In this document: positions 41,342 to 50,578 of the stretch, piece after piece
Position numbering within the stretch: the first letter of the stretch is position 1
Layout of the letters: the number at the start of each line of letters is the position of its first letter
Assembly: GCF_018736105.1 (NCBI RefSeq)
Contig: NZ_CP076135.1
Location: forward strand, 3,780,001 to 3,844,000
Reading direction: 5' to 3'
DNA from: Bradyrhizobium sediminis
GTDB taxonomy: Bacteria > Pseudomonadota > Alphaproteobacteria > Rhizobiales > Xanthobacteraceae
Length of the DNA stretch: 64,000 nt
Notes under the pieces: model-generated
Databases searched by the model: none
The model's input: the letters and a program-made list of their open reading frames with translations, nothing else
Told to the model about the DNA's origin: nothing
Translations under genes and position numbers: made by a program

Positions 41342-42691
41342 ATGTCGAAGTTCGAATATCTGAAGCTTGCCGACGCCGTTGCCGCCGAGATCGAAAACGG
41401 CGCGCTCAAGCCCGGCGACCGGCTGCCGCCGCAACGCAGCTTTGCCTATGAGCGCCGGATCGCCGTCTCGACGGCGAGCCGGGTCTACACCGAACTGTTG
41501 CGCCGCGGCCTCGTGGTCGGCGAAGTCGGACGCGGCACGTTCATTTCCGGAGAAGCGCGCCGCGGCATCGCCGCCCCGACCGAGCCGCGCGGCGCGCGCA
41601 TCGACCTGGAGTTCAACTATCCGCTGCTGCCGAAGCAATCCGCGCTGATCGCAAGGAGCCTCGAGGGACTGAACCGGCCCGAGGCGCTCGATGGCGCATT
41701 GCGGCAGGCGACCAGCATCGGAACCCAGGCGGTACGGAATGTCGCCGCCGATTATCTCACCCGTCAAAACCGGGACTGGTCGCCCAGGCCGGAGCAGATG
41801 GTGTTCACCGCCAACGGCCGGCAATGCATCGCCGCCGCACTTGCCGCTGTGGTGCCGGCCGGAGGCCGCTGCGGCGTCGAGACCCTCACCTACCCGTTCA
41901 TCAAGGGCATCGCCGCCCGGCTCGGCGTGACACTGGTGCCGCTGGCGATGGATGAAGACGGCGTTCGTCCGGATGCGGTGCAGAAGGCGCACCGCGAGGC
42001 GCATCTGTCCGGGCTGTACATTCAACCCGTCATTCAGAACCCGCTGGGCATCACCATGCCGCCTGAGCGCCGCGCCGATCTCCTGCGCGTCGTCGAGAAG
42101 CTCGATCTCACCGTCATCGAAGACATGGTCTACGGGTTTCTCGACGACGCGCCGCCATTGGCCGCACTGGCGCCGGATCGTTGCGTGGTGCTCGACAGCC
42201 TTTCCAAGAAAGTGGCGCCCGGGCTGTCGCTCGGCTTCGTCGTTCCGCCGCCTCGCCTGCGCGAAAGCGTCATGGCGTCAGTCCGCTCCGGCGGCTGGAC
42301 CGCGTCGGGATTTGCCTTCGCGGCCACGCAACAGCTGATGGGCGACGGCACGGCGGCCGAGCTTGCCAGGTTGAAGCGGATCGATGCGCAGGAACGTCAG
42401 AAGATTGCGGTCGCCTGCCTCTCCGGTTTCGAGATCCAGACCAGCAGCAAATCGTACCATCTCTGGCTGACCTTGCCCTCGCACTGGCGGTCGCAGACCT
42501 TCGTCGCGGCCGCGGCCCGGCGCGATATCGCGCTCACGCCATCGACGACGTTTGCGGTCAGCCCCGGCCATGCACCGAACGCCGTGCGGCTGGCATTGGC
42601 GGCGCCTCCGATCGAACAACTCGATACGGCGCTGCGCACGCTTGCGGGAATTCTGCGTTCGAAGGAAGAGGATTTCGACTCCACCGAATAG
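41342..42691 (+). CDS. MocR-type (GntR/aminotransferase) transcriptional regulator
   Basis: A 449-residue regulator. It has a GntR winged helix-turn-helix (about residues 5-72: GALKPGDRLPPQRSFAYE, GLVVGEVGRGTFISG) and an aminotransferase class I/II-like domain (about 90-440). The pyridoxal-phosphate lysine is in LDSLSKKVAPGLSLGF, at about residue 289. MocR proteins control PLP, amine or amino-acid metabolism. It is divergent from the DUF1127 gene, with TCGGTRCAA repeats between them. No metabolic target is adjacent. Confidence 0.93.
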   Translation: MSKFEYLKLADAVAAEIENGALKPGDRLPPQRSFAYERRIAVSTASRVYTELLRRGLVVGEVGRGTFISGEARRGIAAPTEPRGARIDLEFNYPLLPKQSALIARSLEGLNRPEALDGALRQATSIGTQAVRNVAADYLTRQNRDWSPRPEQMVFTANGRQCIAAALAAVVPAGGRCGVETLTYPFIKGIAARLGVTLVPLAMDEDGVRPDAVQKAHREAHLSGLYIQPVIQNPLGITMPPERRADLLRVVEKLDLTVIEDMVYGFLDDAPPLAALAPDRCVVLDSLSKKVAPGLSLGFVVPPPRLRESVMASVRSGGWTASGFAFAATQQLMGDGTAAELARLKRIDAQERQKIAVACLSGFEIQTSSKSYHLWLTLPSHWRSQTFVAAAARRDIALTPSTTFAVSPGHAPNAVRLALAAPPIEQLDTALRTLAGILRSKEEDFDSTE

Positions 42692-42763
42692 CGCTGGCAC
42701 CCGGAATCATAAATCGGTACAGCAGCCCATCCTTCGAGACGCCGCGCAAGGGCGCGGCTCTTC

Positions 42764-42950
42764 AGAGTCTGACCGAAAAAGCAGCCAATATTTTCAGGCT
42801 CTCACTTTCCGTCATGGCCGGGCTTCGTCCCGGCCATCCACGTCTTACTTGCTTGGACGCAGCTAAGACGTGGATGCCCGGCACAAGGCCGGGCATGACG
42901 AGCTTTGCTTGAGAGGCCTATTTCACTGGCTGCTTTTTCGGTCAGACTCT
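42764..42950. mobile_element. MITE-like element with 24-bp perfect terminal inverted repeats
   Basis: The ends (42764-42787 and 42927-42950) are perfect 24-bp inverted copies starting AGAGTCTGACCG. No gene lies inside; instead there is a second imperfect inverted repeat (42811-42847 and 42864-42899; GTCATGGCCGGGC... and ...GCCCGGCATGAC). Flanks CCATCCTTCGAGACGC... on the left and CTCAGGATGAGG on the right look like two halves of another intergenic repeat, with TCAG repeated at both junctions. The 301 bases between the MocR gene and the 42993 gene hold nothing else. Confidence 0.75.
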
Positions 42951-42992
42951 CAGGATGAGGTTCAACTTGCATCGCGAAGTCTGGGCTGCCGG

Positions 42993-43610
42993 CTACTTGC
43001 CTATCGGCAGCAATGCCTGCGGCAAATGGTCGAACGTATAGCTCTGCGGCCGGTTGCGCTGGATGAAGCCGCCGATCTGCCAGCCGAACAGCGCGGCAAA
43101 TCCGACCAGGAACAAGGCGCCGCCGTATTCGCCGGTAGCGATCGCGCGCGCGAGCAGCCCGGTGATGGCGACCGCGACCAGCGCCACCAGCGCGACACCT
43201 GCGGCGTAGAGGCCGGGCTTGATGCCGCCGATCAGCGCGGCCTTGCTGCCGGCCTGTTTCATTCGTTCATGCAGCTGGGCGATGAAGGCGCTGTATTCCC
43301 GATCCTGCGGCGCCATCAATGTCACCGTCTGCCAGCTGGTCGACAGGATGGCGACGCGCTGACGGTCCTTGCGTTCGATGTCGGCGCGGAACCGGCGCGG
43401 CTGCATCGACATCGGCCGATAGGTGAGACGCACCGCTGTGATATCGGCATAGGGCCAGACGCCGGACCTGCTGCCGACCTTCCACTTAAGCCCCTCATCC
43501 GTCAGTTCGAATTGATGGGCACTGCCGATCAGCGACGCCTTGTAGGCGTAACGGGTGACGGGAGCTTCGTCCTGCGACGTCGTTAGATGGTCCTGGCGCG
43601 GTTCTGGCAA
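42993..43610 (-). CDS. Membrane protein with PH-like N-domain
   Basis: A 205-residue protein. The N-terminal 110 residues are beta-rich with a PH-like pattern (SAHQFELTDEGLKWK, GVWPYADITAVRL). Two transmembrane helices follow (about residues 145-168 and 175-195), and the protein ends LLPIGK. The start is uncertain: TTG at 43610 with CCGGGA before it is preferred, because the open frame continues into the divergent gene. Function unknown. Confidence 0.65.
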   Translation of the reverse strand: MPEPRQDHLTTSQDEAPVTRYAYKASLIGSAHQFELTDEGLKWKVGSRSGVWPYADITAVRLTYRPMSMQPRRFRADIERKDRQRVAILSTSWQTVTLMAPQDREYSAFIAQLHERMKQAGSKAALIGGIKPGLYAAGVALVALVAVAITGLLARAIATGEYGGALFLVGFAALFGWQIGGFIQRNRPQSYTFDHLPQALLPIGK

Positions 43611-43681
43611 TTCGATAAATCCCGGTCGTAGCTGGTTACGTCGGCTTGCGCGCACCGCAGGCTTTATCTTACAAGCGAGCC

Positions 43682-44116
43682 ATGGCCGAGACGACCTATT
43701 TTCCGCGCCGCCTGATCCTCGCCGGCGCGATGATTTCCGGCGTGTTGCTGGCGCTCGCCGTGCACATGCTGGGCGCACGCTACGGCCTCGACCTCGGCGG
43801 CCTGTGGCGCTCCGACATCAGGGAATTCATGCCCGCGGGAGCCGCCATCGCCTGGTGGCTGATTGCGACCGTCGGCTTCTCCGGCGGCTATTTCACCGCG
43901 ACGCTGATGGACAGCGCCGTATCGGGGCAAATCCCGCAGCGGATGCGGCAGTTCCTGATCGCCGTCGGCGTGCTGGTGCTGGCAGGCGCGGGCCAGGCGG
44001 CCTCCGCGCCCAGCCCGATCCCGTCGATCTCAGGCGTGCTCGCAGGCCTGGCCGCGCTGTGCCTCGGCGCGGCGATGGCGTTCTGCGGCGCGTATTTCGC
44101 GTTGCGCAAGGCTTGA
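43682..44116 (+). CDS. Four-helix membrane protein of unknown function
   Basis: A 144-residue protein starting MAETTYFPRRLILAGAMISG. Four hydrophobic segments (about residues 11-29, 48-70, 82-100 and 112-138) make it an integral inner-membrane protein. It is divergent from the 43610 gene, with about 70 nt between them. No family recognised. Confidence 0.65.
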   Translation: MAETTYFPRRLILAGAMISGVLLALAVHMLGARYGLDLGGLWRSDIREFMPAGAAIAWWLIATVGFSGGYFTATLMDSAVSGQIPQRMRQFLIAVGVLVLAGAGQAASAPSPIPSISGVLAGLAALCLGAAMAFCGAYFALRKA

Positions 44117-44196
44117 GGCGCCATCTCCTGCGCGGGGGTGAGAATGAGCGCAGTTCACACTCACCTGTCGTCGCCCGGCGCTCGCTCCACCACAAG

Positions 44197-44500
44197 TCGT
44201 CGTCCCTGCGAACGCAGGGACCCATACGCCGTGCCGTCGATGTTGTGGATGGTGCGAAAGGACTTGTTGAACCAGCGTGTCGTCACAATAACCGCCCGGG
44301 GTTATGGGTCCCTGCGTTCGCACTATTGCATGCACACATCTCAAAAGCCGAATCTAGAACAGGGACTTAGATGCCCCCTGTTTTGGACCGATCTCGGGCT
44401 GGGTTGCGCGGGGATCATTGAAAAGACTCGCACTTTTCTCGGATGCGGCGAGCCAACCAAAAGATGTGTGCATGCAATAGTGCGTTCGCAGGGACGACGA
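44197..44500. repeat. Intergenic inverted-repeat element with 30-bp perfect arms, interrupted
   Basis: The left arm begins TCGTCGTCCCTGCGAACGCA (44197-44226). The right arm is its exact reverse complement over 30 nt once a 168-nt insertion (160-nt element plus one copy of the duplicated 8 bp) is removed. The ends resemble a repeat I know in Bradyrhizobium intergenic DNA. It carries a second element at 44322-44481 inside its right arm. Confidence 0.75.
44322..44481. mobile_element. 160-bp MITE with 20-bp inverted repeats and 8-bp target duplication
   Basis: Perfect 20-bp terminal repeats (ACTATTGCATGCACACATCT and its complement) lie at 44322-44341 and 44462-44481. GCGTTCGC is duplicated directly outside (44314-44321 and 44482-44489). 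Removing the element and one copy restores a perfect 30-bp arm of the host repeat. There is no gene inside, so it must be mobilised in trans. The 8-bp duplication limits the candidate transposase families, but none can be named from this. Confidence 0.85.
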
Positions 44501-45013
44501 AAGGGGATTCGAATTTCAAACAACGCGTGTCCGCAGACACGGCTTCGCGATCTCGCGGCGCGATTCGCCCGAGGTTTGCTATCGAAATTCCTCGGCCCTC
44601 CATTCAGAGGGCGCAGGGAAGACCGGGTGCGCGCTGCACCCGCGGTCTCGTGTGCAAATGCACATAAAGAACACGCACACGAGCATACAGGTTCAGCGGG
44701 AGCATCCCGGCCTTCCCTGCACAATGGTTTTACGGCTTACTCCGCGCTCCCCGGCGATCCGGATTTGATTGTCACCGTCGCCGGCAGTTGCCCGCCGACT
44801 TGACGCCAACCCTGAGGCAGTCAGGACCACACGGCTTCGCCGTCCGCTAGCTGCACGCCCGTCTCGCGCGCCGCCGCGTCCACCGCATCCCCGGCCCCCA
44901 TTCATTCCTGGCGATTGTCCCCACAGGCCTATCGGTTGTACCGGATTTTGGTTGCGCCGCTTCGTTGCATTTGCCCGCTGAATCGGGCTTGATTGCGTGG
45001 GGAGTAACCTGAC
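44501..45013. repeat. Gene-free repeat-like DNA before the restriction-modification genes
   Basis: No supportable gene. From about 44516 to 44910 the DNA (GTCCGCAGACACGGCTTCGC, then GCGCAGGGAAGACCGGGTGC) resembles a long intergenic repeat I know from Bradyrhizobium-type genomes, often seen beside islands. Open frames here lack ribosome-binding sites. GGGGAGT at 44998-45004 is the ribosome-binding site of the next gene. The identification of the repeat is from memory. Confidence 0.45.
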
Positions 45014-47272
45014 GTGCAACTTTCGGACAAAGAAAAACAAGAACTCAAGGATCTGATCGACCGCGGCGAATCTTTGCCGGCCAAGTACCGGCACCTGCTG
45101 TTCGCAGAGCCTCACGAGGCAGAGCTGATCTGGCCCGGAAAGACGCACGAGGTCACCAACGTCGTGCTTCCGTTCCAGTCGATCGAACAGATCGACGAGC
45201 CTCGTTCAGGCACCGCTGCTGCGCAATCCGACCTGTTTCAAATGGACCGTGCGACCGGCCGACAAAGCGGCGGGTGGACCAACAAGCTTATTTGGGGAGA
45301 CAACAAGCTTGTTCTTTCATCGCTCAAGAATGGCCCATTGCGACGCGAGATTGAGAAGGCAGGTGGTCTAAAGCTCGTCTATATCGATCCGCCGTTCGAT
45401 GTTGGCGCTGATTTTTCCTTTGATCTTGAAATTGGCGAGTCGGATCGTTTGCATAAAGAGCCGAGTATCATTGAAGAGCTAGCATACCGCGATACTTGGG
45501 GGCGCGGCGCCGACTCTTATTTGACAATGATCTATGAGCGCTTATCCATCATTGCGAACCTGATGGCTCCTGATGCAAGCATCTACGTCCACATTGGCCC
45601 GAACATCGGTCCATTGGTCCGCATAGTGTTAGACGAGCTTTTTGGCACTCATAGCCCATCGGCTGAGATCGCTTGGAAACGTGTCACGGCGCACGGCGAT
45701 AGTAAGCGATGGGGCATTATTCACGACTACATTATTTGGAAAACCAAATCTGACGACTTTATTTGGAATCCCCAGTTCGAGCCATACTCACCAGAATACG
45801 TAAAGGACAAGTACAGCAACGTTACTTCGGATGGACGGCGATACATGCTTGATAACATGACCAGTCCCAATCCACGTCCGAACATGATGTATGAATGGCG
45901 CGGTCATAAGCCGCCTCGCTTGGGATGGAGATATGAGCTCCAGACGATGGAGCGACTCTTTGCGGAAGGTCGTATTGAACTGGCGAAGAAAGAAGGAGGA
46001 CGACCTCGCTTGCGGCGTTTCTTGGATGAGATGCCCGGCATTCCAATCGGAAGTATTTGGGCAGATATTCATCCTGTAAACTCGCAAGCTTCAGAAGACA
46101 CAGGCTACGACACCCAAAAGCCAAAAGCTCTGCTAGAGCGCGTCCTGAAAGCTTCCTCGAATCCTGGTGACCTTGTTGCTGACTTCTTTTGTGGCTCTGG
46201 CACCACTCTAGCTGTTGCCGAGGAACACGGGCGCAAATGGATCGGTTGTGACCTTGGTCGCTTTGCCATTCATACGGCCCGCAAGCGGTTGATAGGTGTG
46301 CAGCGTGAGCTGAAAGCTGTAGGCAAGCCCTATCGGTCGTTCGAAATTCTCAATCTCGGCAAGTACGAGCGACAATATTTTGTAGGCATCGATCCCACGT
46401 TACCGGACGCCGAGCGCATTGCACTTTCCACACAGAAGGAGGAACACTACGTTTCTCTTATTCTGTTCGCATATAAGGCCGAACGCGTGTTCCAGTCGCC
46501 ACCGTTCCACGGGCGCAAGGGCAGCAGTTTTATCATTGTGGGTCCGCTCGACGCGCCGGTAACGCGTTTCCAGATCGAAGAAGCAGTGGAAGCCTGTCGT
46601 AAATTGAAGTCTTCGCGCCTCGACGTCCTTGGTTTCGAATTTGAAATGGGGCTTAGCCCGAAATGCGTAGATGAAGCGAAGGCCAAAGGCGTCAGCTTGG
46701 CATTGCGTTATATTCCCAAGGAGGTTTTTGACAAACGCGCAGTCGATAAGAACCAGGTGGCGTTTTACGACGTGGCCTACGTCGAGGTACAGCCGGTCGT
46801 GAAAGGGCGCAAAGTAACGGTGAAGCTTAAGGATTTCGGGGTTTCATACCGCCAAGACGACATCGACGTGTTAGCGGGTGAGATGAAGGCCGGCACCAAG
46901 GTCACGATCGCAGATGGTCAAGTAGTTAAGATTACCAAAGACAAGGCCGGCATTATCAAACGCGATACCCTTACAAAGAAGTGGGAAGACTGGATCGATT
47001 ATTGGGCGGTCGATTTCGACTATCATTCCCGGCCGGAGACGATCATCGTCACAATGCCGGATGCCACTGGCCGAATGGTCGACCGGCCTCAACGCACCGG
47101 TGGGTTCATCTTCGAGAATGAATGGCAGAGCTTTCGGACGCGGCGCGATCGCAAGCTCGAGCTTGAAAGCGCCTCATATGAATACCCAGCAAAGGGAAAG
47201 TACAAGATTGCAGTCAAAGTAATCGATATCTTCGGCAATGACACCACGAAGGTCGTAGAGGTTAGCATCTAG
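45014..47272 (+). CDS. Site-specific DNA methyltransferase (beta-class, type III-like Mod) with long C-terminal extension
   Basis: A 752-residue amino-methyltransferase. The catalytic motif IV is LVYIDPPFDV (residues 122-130), and the SAM-binding motif I, DFFCGSGTTLA, comes later (390-400). This order defines the beta class, which methylates adenine or cytosine N. About 330 residues follow the catalytic domain and end with a PKD-like strand pattern (GKYKIAVKVIDIFGND). The start is GTG with GGGAGT before it. Codon choice is visibly more AT-rich than in neighbours, a sign of transfer. It leads a three-gene operon with a 72-residue protein and a helicase-nuclease. Confidence 0.93.
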   Translation: MQLSDKEKQELKDLIDRGESLPAKYRHLLFAEPHEAELIWPGKTHEVTNVVLPFQSIEQIDEPRSGTAAAQSDLFQMDRATGRQSGGWTNKLIWGDNKLVLSSLKNGPLRREIEKAGGLKLVYIDPPFDVGADFSFDLEIGESDRLHKEPSIIEELAYRDTWGRGADSYLTMIYERLSIIANLMAPDASIYVHIGPNIGPLVRIVLDELFGTHSPSAEIAWKRVTAHGDSKRWGIIHDYIIWKTKSDDFIWNPQFEPYSPEYVKDKYSNVTSDGRRYMLDNMTSPNPRPNMMYEWRGHKPPRLGWRYELQTMERLFAEGRIELAKKEGGRPRLRRFLDEMPGIPIGSIWADIHPVNSQASEDTGYDTQKPKALLERVLKASSNPGDLVADFFCGSGTTLAVAEEHGRKWIGCDLGRFAIHTARKRLIGVQRELKAVGKPYRSFEILNLGKYERQYFVGIDPTLPDAERIALSTQKEEHYVSLILFAYKAERVFQSPPFHGRKGSSFIIVGPLDAPVTRFQIEEAVEACRKLKSSRLDVLGFEFEMGLSPKCVDEAKAKGVSLALRYIPKEVFDKRAVDKNQVAFYDVAYVEVQPVVKGRKVTVKLKDFGVSYRQDDIDVLAGEMKAGTKVTIADGQVVKITKDKAGIIKRDTLTKKWEDWIDYWAVDFDYHSRPETIIVTMPDATGRMVDRPQRTGGFIFENEWQSFRTRRDRKLELESASYEYPAKGKYKIAVKVIDIFGNDTTKVVEVSI

Positions 47273-47282
47273 GGAGAGAGCA

Positions 47283-47501
47283 ATGGCGGCGGTTACATTC
47301 CAGACATCAGCTCACGAGCTTCGCAAGGAACAGAGGCCGATTACGTTTTGGGCCGACAATAACAACGGCCGGATTGGCAGGCTTGTTGTCAGCAAGGGCG
47401 GGCTACGCTGGTATTCCGGAAAATCACTCAAGAGACACCGCTTTCTGACTTGGTCACAATTGGAGAAGAAGCTTCCTCAAATAGCCAAGCTAACATCGTG
47501 A
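47283..47501 (+). CDS. 72-residue protein between Mod and Res
   Basis: A small basic protein starting 10 nt after the methyltransferase stop, with AGGGAGAG before the ATG. Residues 28-60 have a compact pattern, NGRIGRLVVSKGGLRWYSGKS and a Lys/Arg-rich strand, that could bind DNA or a partner. I know no characterised family. Its tight position between modification and restriction genes suggests a part in assembly, specificity or control of the system. Confidence 0.75.
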   Translation: MAAVTFQTSAHELRKEQRPITFWADNNNGRIGRLVVSKGGLRWYSGKSLKRHRFLTWSQLEKKLPQIAKLTS

Positions 47502-47517
47502 CCTTACGTACCTTTTC

Positions 47518-50196
47518 ATGCCGCTAAGCGAGCATTTCCCCACCGATCCATACGTCATTCTCGATCCCGCGATACGCTGGTATCCCGGCGACGAATTGCT
47601 GCTGACCGAACTCCGTGGAAAGCTGATCCCGCCGCTGGTCGAAAAAGTCCGCCGGGGCGTAAAGGCGTGGCGCGACAGCGGTTATACAGGCGGATCGGAA
47701 ACGACGCGGGCATTGCTCCGCTTCTGGTTTCAGCAGGAGCATCTTGTGCCCCAGGCGGACGGAACGATCGGTCCCTTCCGCTGGTATTTCGCCCAGCGCG
47801 AAGCGGTGGAATCCGCAATCTGGCTCTACGAAATCGAGAGCGCGCGCAGCCCCTACGCCATGATGAAATACGACTCGTCGGACGCTATCTCCAAGCAAAT
47901 GTTCGACGAGGATTGGGCACGCTATGTGATGAAGCTCGCCACGGGGGCGGGCAAGACCAAGGTCATCAGCCTGCTTTTGACCTGGTGCTATTTCCACAAG
48001 CTCTACGAGCCGGACTCCCCACTCTCGACCAATTTCCTTCTCGTCGCGCCGAACATTATCGTTCTTGATCGGCTGCGGACCGACTTCGACGGCGGAAAGA
48101 TATTCCGGGATGATCCGCTGTTGCCGCCGGATGGTTACGAAGGGCGAGATTGGGATAGCGACTTCCAACTCACGGTGCATATCCAGGACGAAATCGGGTT
48201 CGTGCCGGAACAAGGTAATTTGTTCCTGAGCAACATTCATCGCGTTTACGAGGGAGGCAAGGACCCTTCATTCGACGACGAAGACACGACGGATTACTTT
48301 CTGGGAAAGAAGCCGGTTGCAAAGACTACGGATTCCAGCATCGATCTCGGCGTCATCATCCGGGACGTGAACGATCTCGTGGTGTTCAATGACGAAGCGC
48401 ACCATCTGCATGATCCCAACAGCGCATGGTTCAAGTCGATTGAAGATATTGCCATGCGACTCCGGCAGAAGGGCTCCGACCTGTCGGCGCAATTCGACCT
48501 GACGGCGACGCCTCGTCGCAACGACGGGTCCATCTTCGTGCAAACCATCAGCGACTATCCGCTGGTGGAGGCGATCCGTCAGGACGTGGTGAAGACGCCG
48601 GTGCTTCCCGACGCGGCATCGCGGGCGAAGCTCACTAAACACACTTCATCGAAATTCACCGAGGAGTATGCCGACTATCTTCATCTCGGCTTCCTCGAAT
48701 GGAAAAAATCCTACGACGAACTCGCCAAGATGGAGAAGAAGGCCGTCCTGTTCGTAATGACGGACGATACGAGGAACTGCGATGAGGTGGCCGCGCATCT
48801 GGAGGCACGTTACCCAGAATTGAACGAGGCGGTTCTCGTCATTCATACCAAGAACAACGGCGAAATTTCGGAAAGCGCGTCCGGGAAGAGCAAAGAGCAG
48901 CTAAACCAGTTGCGGGAGCAGAGCAAAACCATCGACCACTGGGACAACAAGCATAAGGCTGTCGTGTCCGTGATGGTGCTGCGCGAAGGCTGGGACGTGC
49001 AAAACGTCACGACCATTGTAGGCCTGCGGGCTTACACCAGCGAAGCCAAGATTTTGCCCGAACAGACACTAGGGCGCGGATTGCGACGGATGTTCCGGGG
49101 CCAAGGCATCGACGAGAAAGTTTCGGTTGTCGGTACGGACGCTTTCATCAATTTCGTGGAGGGCATCAAAAACGAAGGCGTGGACCTTGATTACCGACCG
49201 ATGGGAGACCGGACACCAGGCGCCGGTCCGATGGTCATCGAGGTAGACCGCGAGAACAAGGCAAAAGATATCGAGGCGCTAGATATCGAATTGCCGCGGC
49301 TGACGGCTCGCATCGAGCGCGAGTATAAAAATCTCGATGCACTCGATCCGCTAACGTTCGGCAACAAGCGGCTTCCCGTGAAGAATTTCTCCGAGGCCGA
49401 GCAACGCGATATCGTATTCACGGACCTCGACACCGGCGATCAGAGTCACATCACCCGCATGGATATCGGATTTAATCCAACGTACCAGAACGTCGTAGGG
49501 TTTTTTGCGCGCACCATCATGCGCGACCTGCGATTGGTCGGCGGTCAGGATATTCTGTTCGGGAAGATCAAGACGTTCATTCAAGACCGCCTTTTCGAGA
49601 AGTCGATCGACCTCGAGGAGCTGAATATCCTCAGAAACCTTTCGGAGATCGCGGCGACGAGGACGATCTTCGAAACGTTCAAGAAGGCGATCAATGATCT
49701 GACGGTGGTCGATCGCGGCAATTCGCAAGTCCGGGACCGGATCAAGATGAGCCAGTCGCGTCCCTACGCCGTCAAGCAACAAGGATACGTACTGGCCAAG
49801 AAGTCGATCTTCAACAAGGTTGTCGGCGACAGCGATTTTGAACTCAAGTTCGCCAGCTATCTGGATGGCTGCGACGACATCGTGTCTTTCCTCAAGAACG
49901 ACCGTCAGATGAACCCGAGCTTGTTCATTGAATACCAGAATGCAGACGGTTCGATCTCTAATTACTTCCCGGATTTCCTGCTGAAACGATCCGCGAAAGA
50001 AATCTGGGTCATTGAGACAAAAGGTCGGGAGGACCTGGACGACCCGCGAAAGTGGGAGCGCTTGAAGTCATGGGTTGCCGACGCCACCGCCCGAACCGAA
50101 GGCATTGTCTACAAGGCCATGTTTGTGCGGGAAGAGGAATGGGAAAAACGGAAATTACACGGTTTTGATCAGGCCATCGCGGCGTTCGCCGATTAG
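47518..50196 (+). CDS. Type III-like restriction enzyme: SF2 helicase fused to PD-(D/E)xK nuclease
   Basis: An 892-residue restriction subunit. It has Walker A ATGAGKT (residues 141-147), DEAH (292-295), TATPRR (329-334) and EQTLGRGLRRMF (motif VI, near 515). At the C-terminus NYFPDFLL (about 816-822) and VIETKG (about 831-836) form the PD-(D/E)xK nuclease site. It probably cleaves DNA lacking the partner methyl mark, using ATP. It resembles the family listed in databases as BPTD_3080-type restriction endonuclease (from memory). No clear ribosome-binding site precedes the ATG, so translation may depend on the gene before it. Confidence 0.93.
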   Translation: MPLSEHFPTDPYVILDPAIRWYPGDELLLTELRGKLIPPLVEKVRRGVKAWRDSGYTGGSETTRALLRFWFQQEHLVPQADGTIGPFRWYFAQREAVESAIWLYEIESARSPYAMMKYDSSDAISKQMFDEDWARYVMKLATGAGKTKVISLLLTWCYFHKLYEPDSPLSTNFLLVAPNIIVLDRLRTDFDGGKIFRDDPLLPPDGYEGRDWDSDFQLTVHIQDEIGFVPEQGNLFLSNIHRVYEGGKDPSFDDEDTTDYFLGKKPVAKTTDSSIDLGVIIRDVNDLVVFNDEAHHLHDPNSAWFKSIEDIAMRLRQKGSDLSAQFDLTATPRRNDGSIFVQTISDYPLVEAIRQDVVKTPVLPDAASRAKLTKHTSSKFTEEYADYLHLGFLEWKKSYDELAKMEKKAVLFVMTDDTRNCDEVAAHLEARYPELNEAVLVIHTKNNGEISESASGKSKEQLNQLREQSKTIDHWDNKHKAVVSVMVLREGWDVQNVTTIVGLRAYTSEAKILPEQTLGRGLRRMFRGQGIDEKVSVVGTDAFINFVEGIKNEGVDLDYRPMGDRTPGAGPMVIEVDRENKAKDIEALDIELPRLTARIEREYKNLDALDPLTFGNKRLPVKNFSEAEQRDIVFTDLDTGDQSHITRMDIGFNPTYQNVVGFFARTIMRDLRLVGGQDILFGKIKTFIQDRLFEKSIDLEELNILRNLSEIAATRTIFETFKKAINDLTVVDRGNSQVRDRIKMSQSRPYAVKQQGYVLAKKSIFNKVVGDSDFELKFASYLDGCDDIVSFLKNDRQMNPSLFIEYQNADGSISNYFPDFLLKRSAKEIWVIETKGREDLDDPRKWERLKSWVADATARTEGIVYKAMFVREEEWEKRKLHGFDQAIAAFAD

Positions 50197-50578
50197 CGTG
50201 TAGGGCGTATAAGCCGAAGGTGCAATCCGCGGATGCGCAGAGTGGAGCCGACGGATTACGCTTCGCCGTTTCGTCCTCGCGGCCCTTCGCTGCGGGATGT
50301 TTCTGGCACTCGCCAAAACCTCGCGGCGGAACGCCGGAACACCGCCCGTCCGGAACGATTGACACCGGTCAATGCCGGGACTCGAATCTTCCGCGTTAAG
50401 GCATATGTACGGAGTGTGACAGCCGCGCCGGCGAAGCACCAAGCTGGCGTTGTCAAGGGACTGCACAACGCGGCTTTTTTGCCCTATGGGTCTTCGGATA
50501 TCGGGCGATTGGGGTAATGCCTGTCATCGATCGCTGCGAAAAGGCCTGCAACTGGTTGCCGCCCTGCCGGGAGGACGA
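50197..50578. other. Intergenic stretch after the restriction gene
   Basis: These 382 bases have no supportable gene. The part at about 50205-50275 (TGCAATCCGC...ACGGATTACGCTTCGC) looks like a decayed intergenic repeat common in the group. A terminator-like hairpin lies at 50447-50480. The next gene's ribosome-binding site, GGGAGGA, lies at 50569-50575. Confidence 0.5.
50447..50480 (+). terminator. Hairpin with T-run between the R-M island and the next gene
   Basis: GCGTTGT and ACAACGC form a 7-bp stem with an 11-nt loop, followed by GGC and six Ts. It could end read-through from the restriction gene 250 nt upstream. Confidence 0.5.

Noticed and set aside
44138..44803. Open frames in the repeat zone before the methyltransferase gene
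   Set aside because: They run across the inverted repeats and insertion scars, have no ribosome-binding site and no protein family features.
45014..50196. BREX, DISARM or other multi-gene defence system
   Set aside because: Only a methyltransferase, a small protein and a helicase-nuclease are present. No PglZ, Lon-like, SNF2 or phospholipase D gene is nearby, so a type III-like restriction system is the simpler reading.
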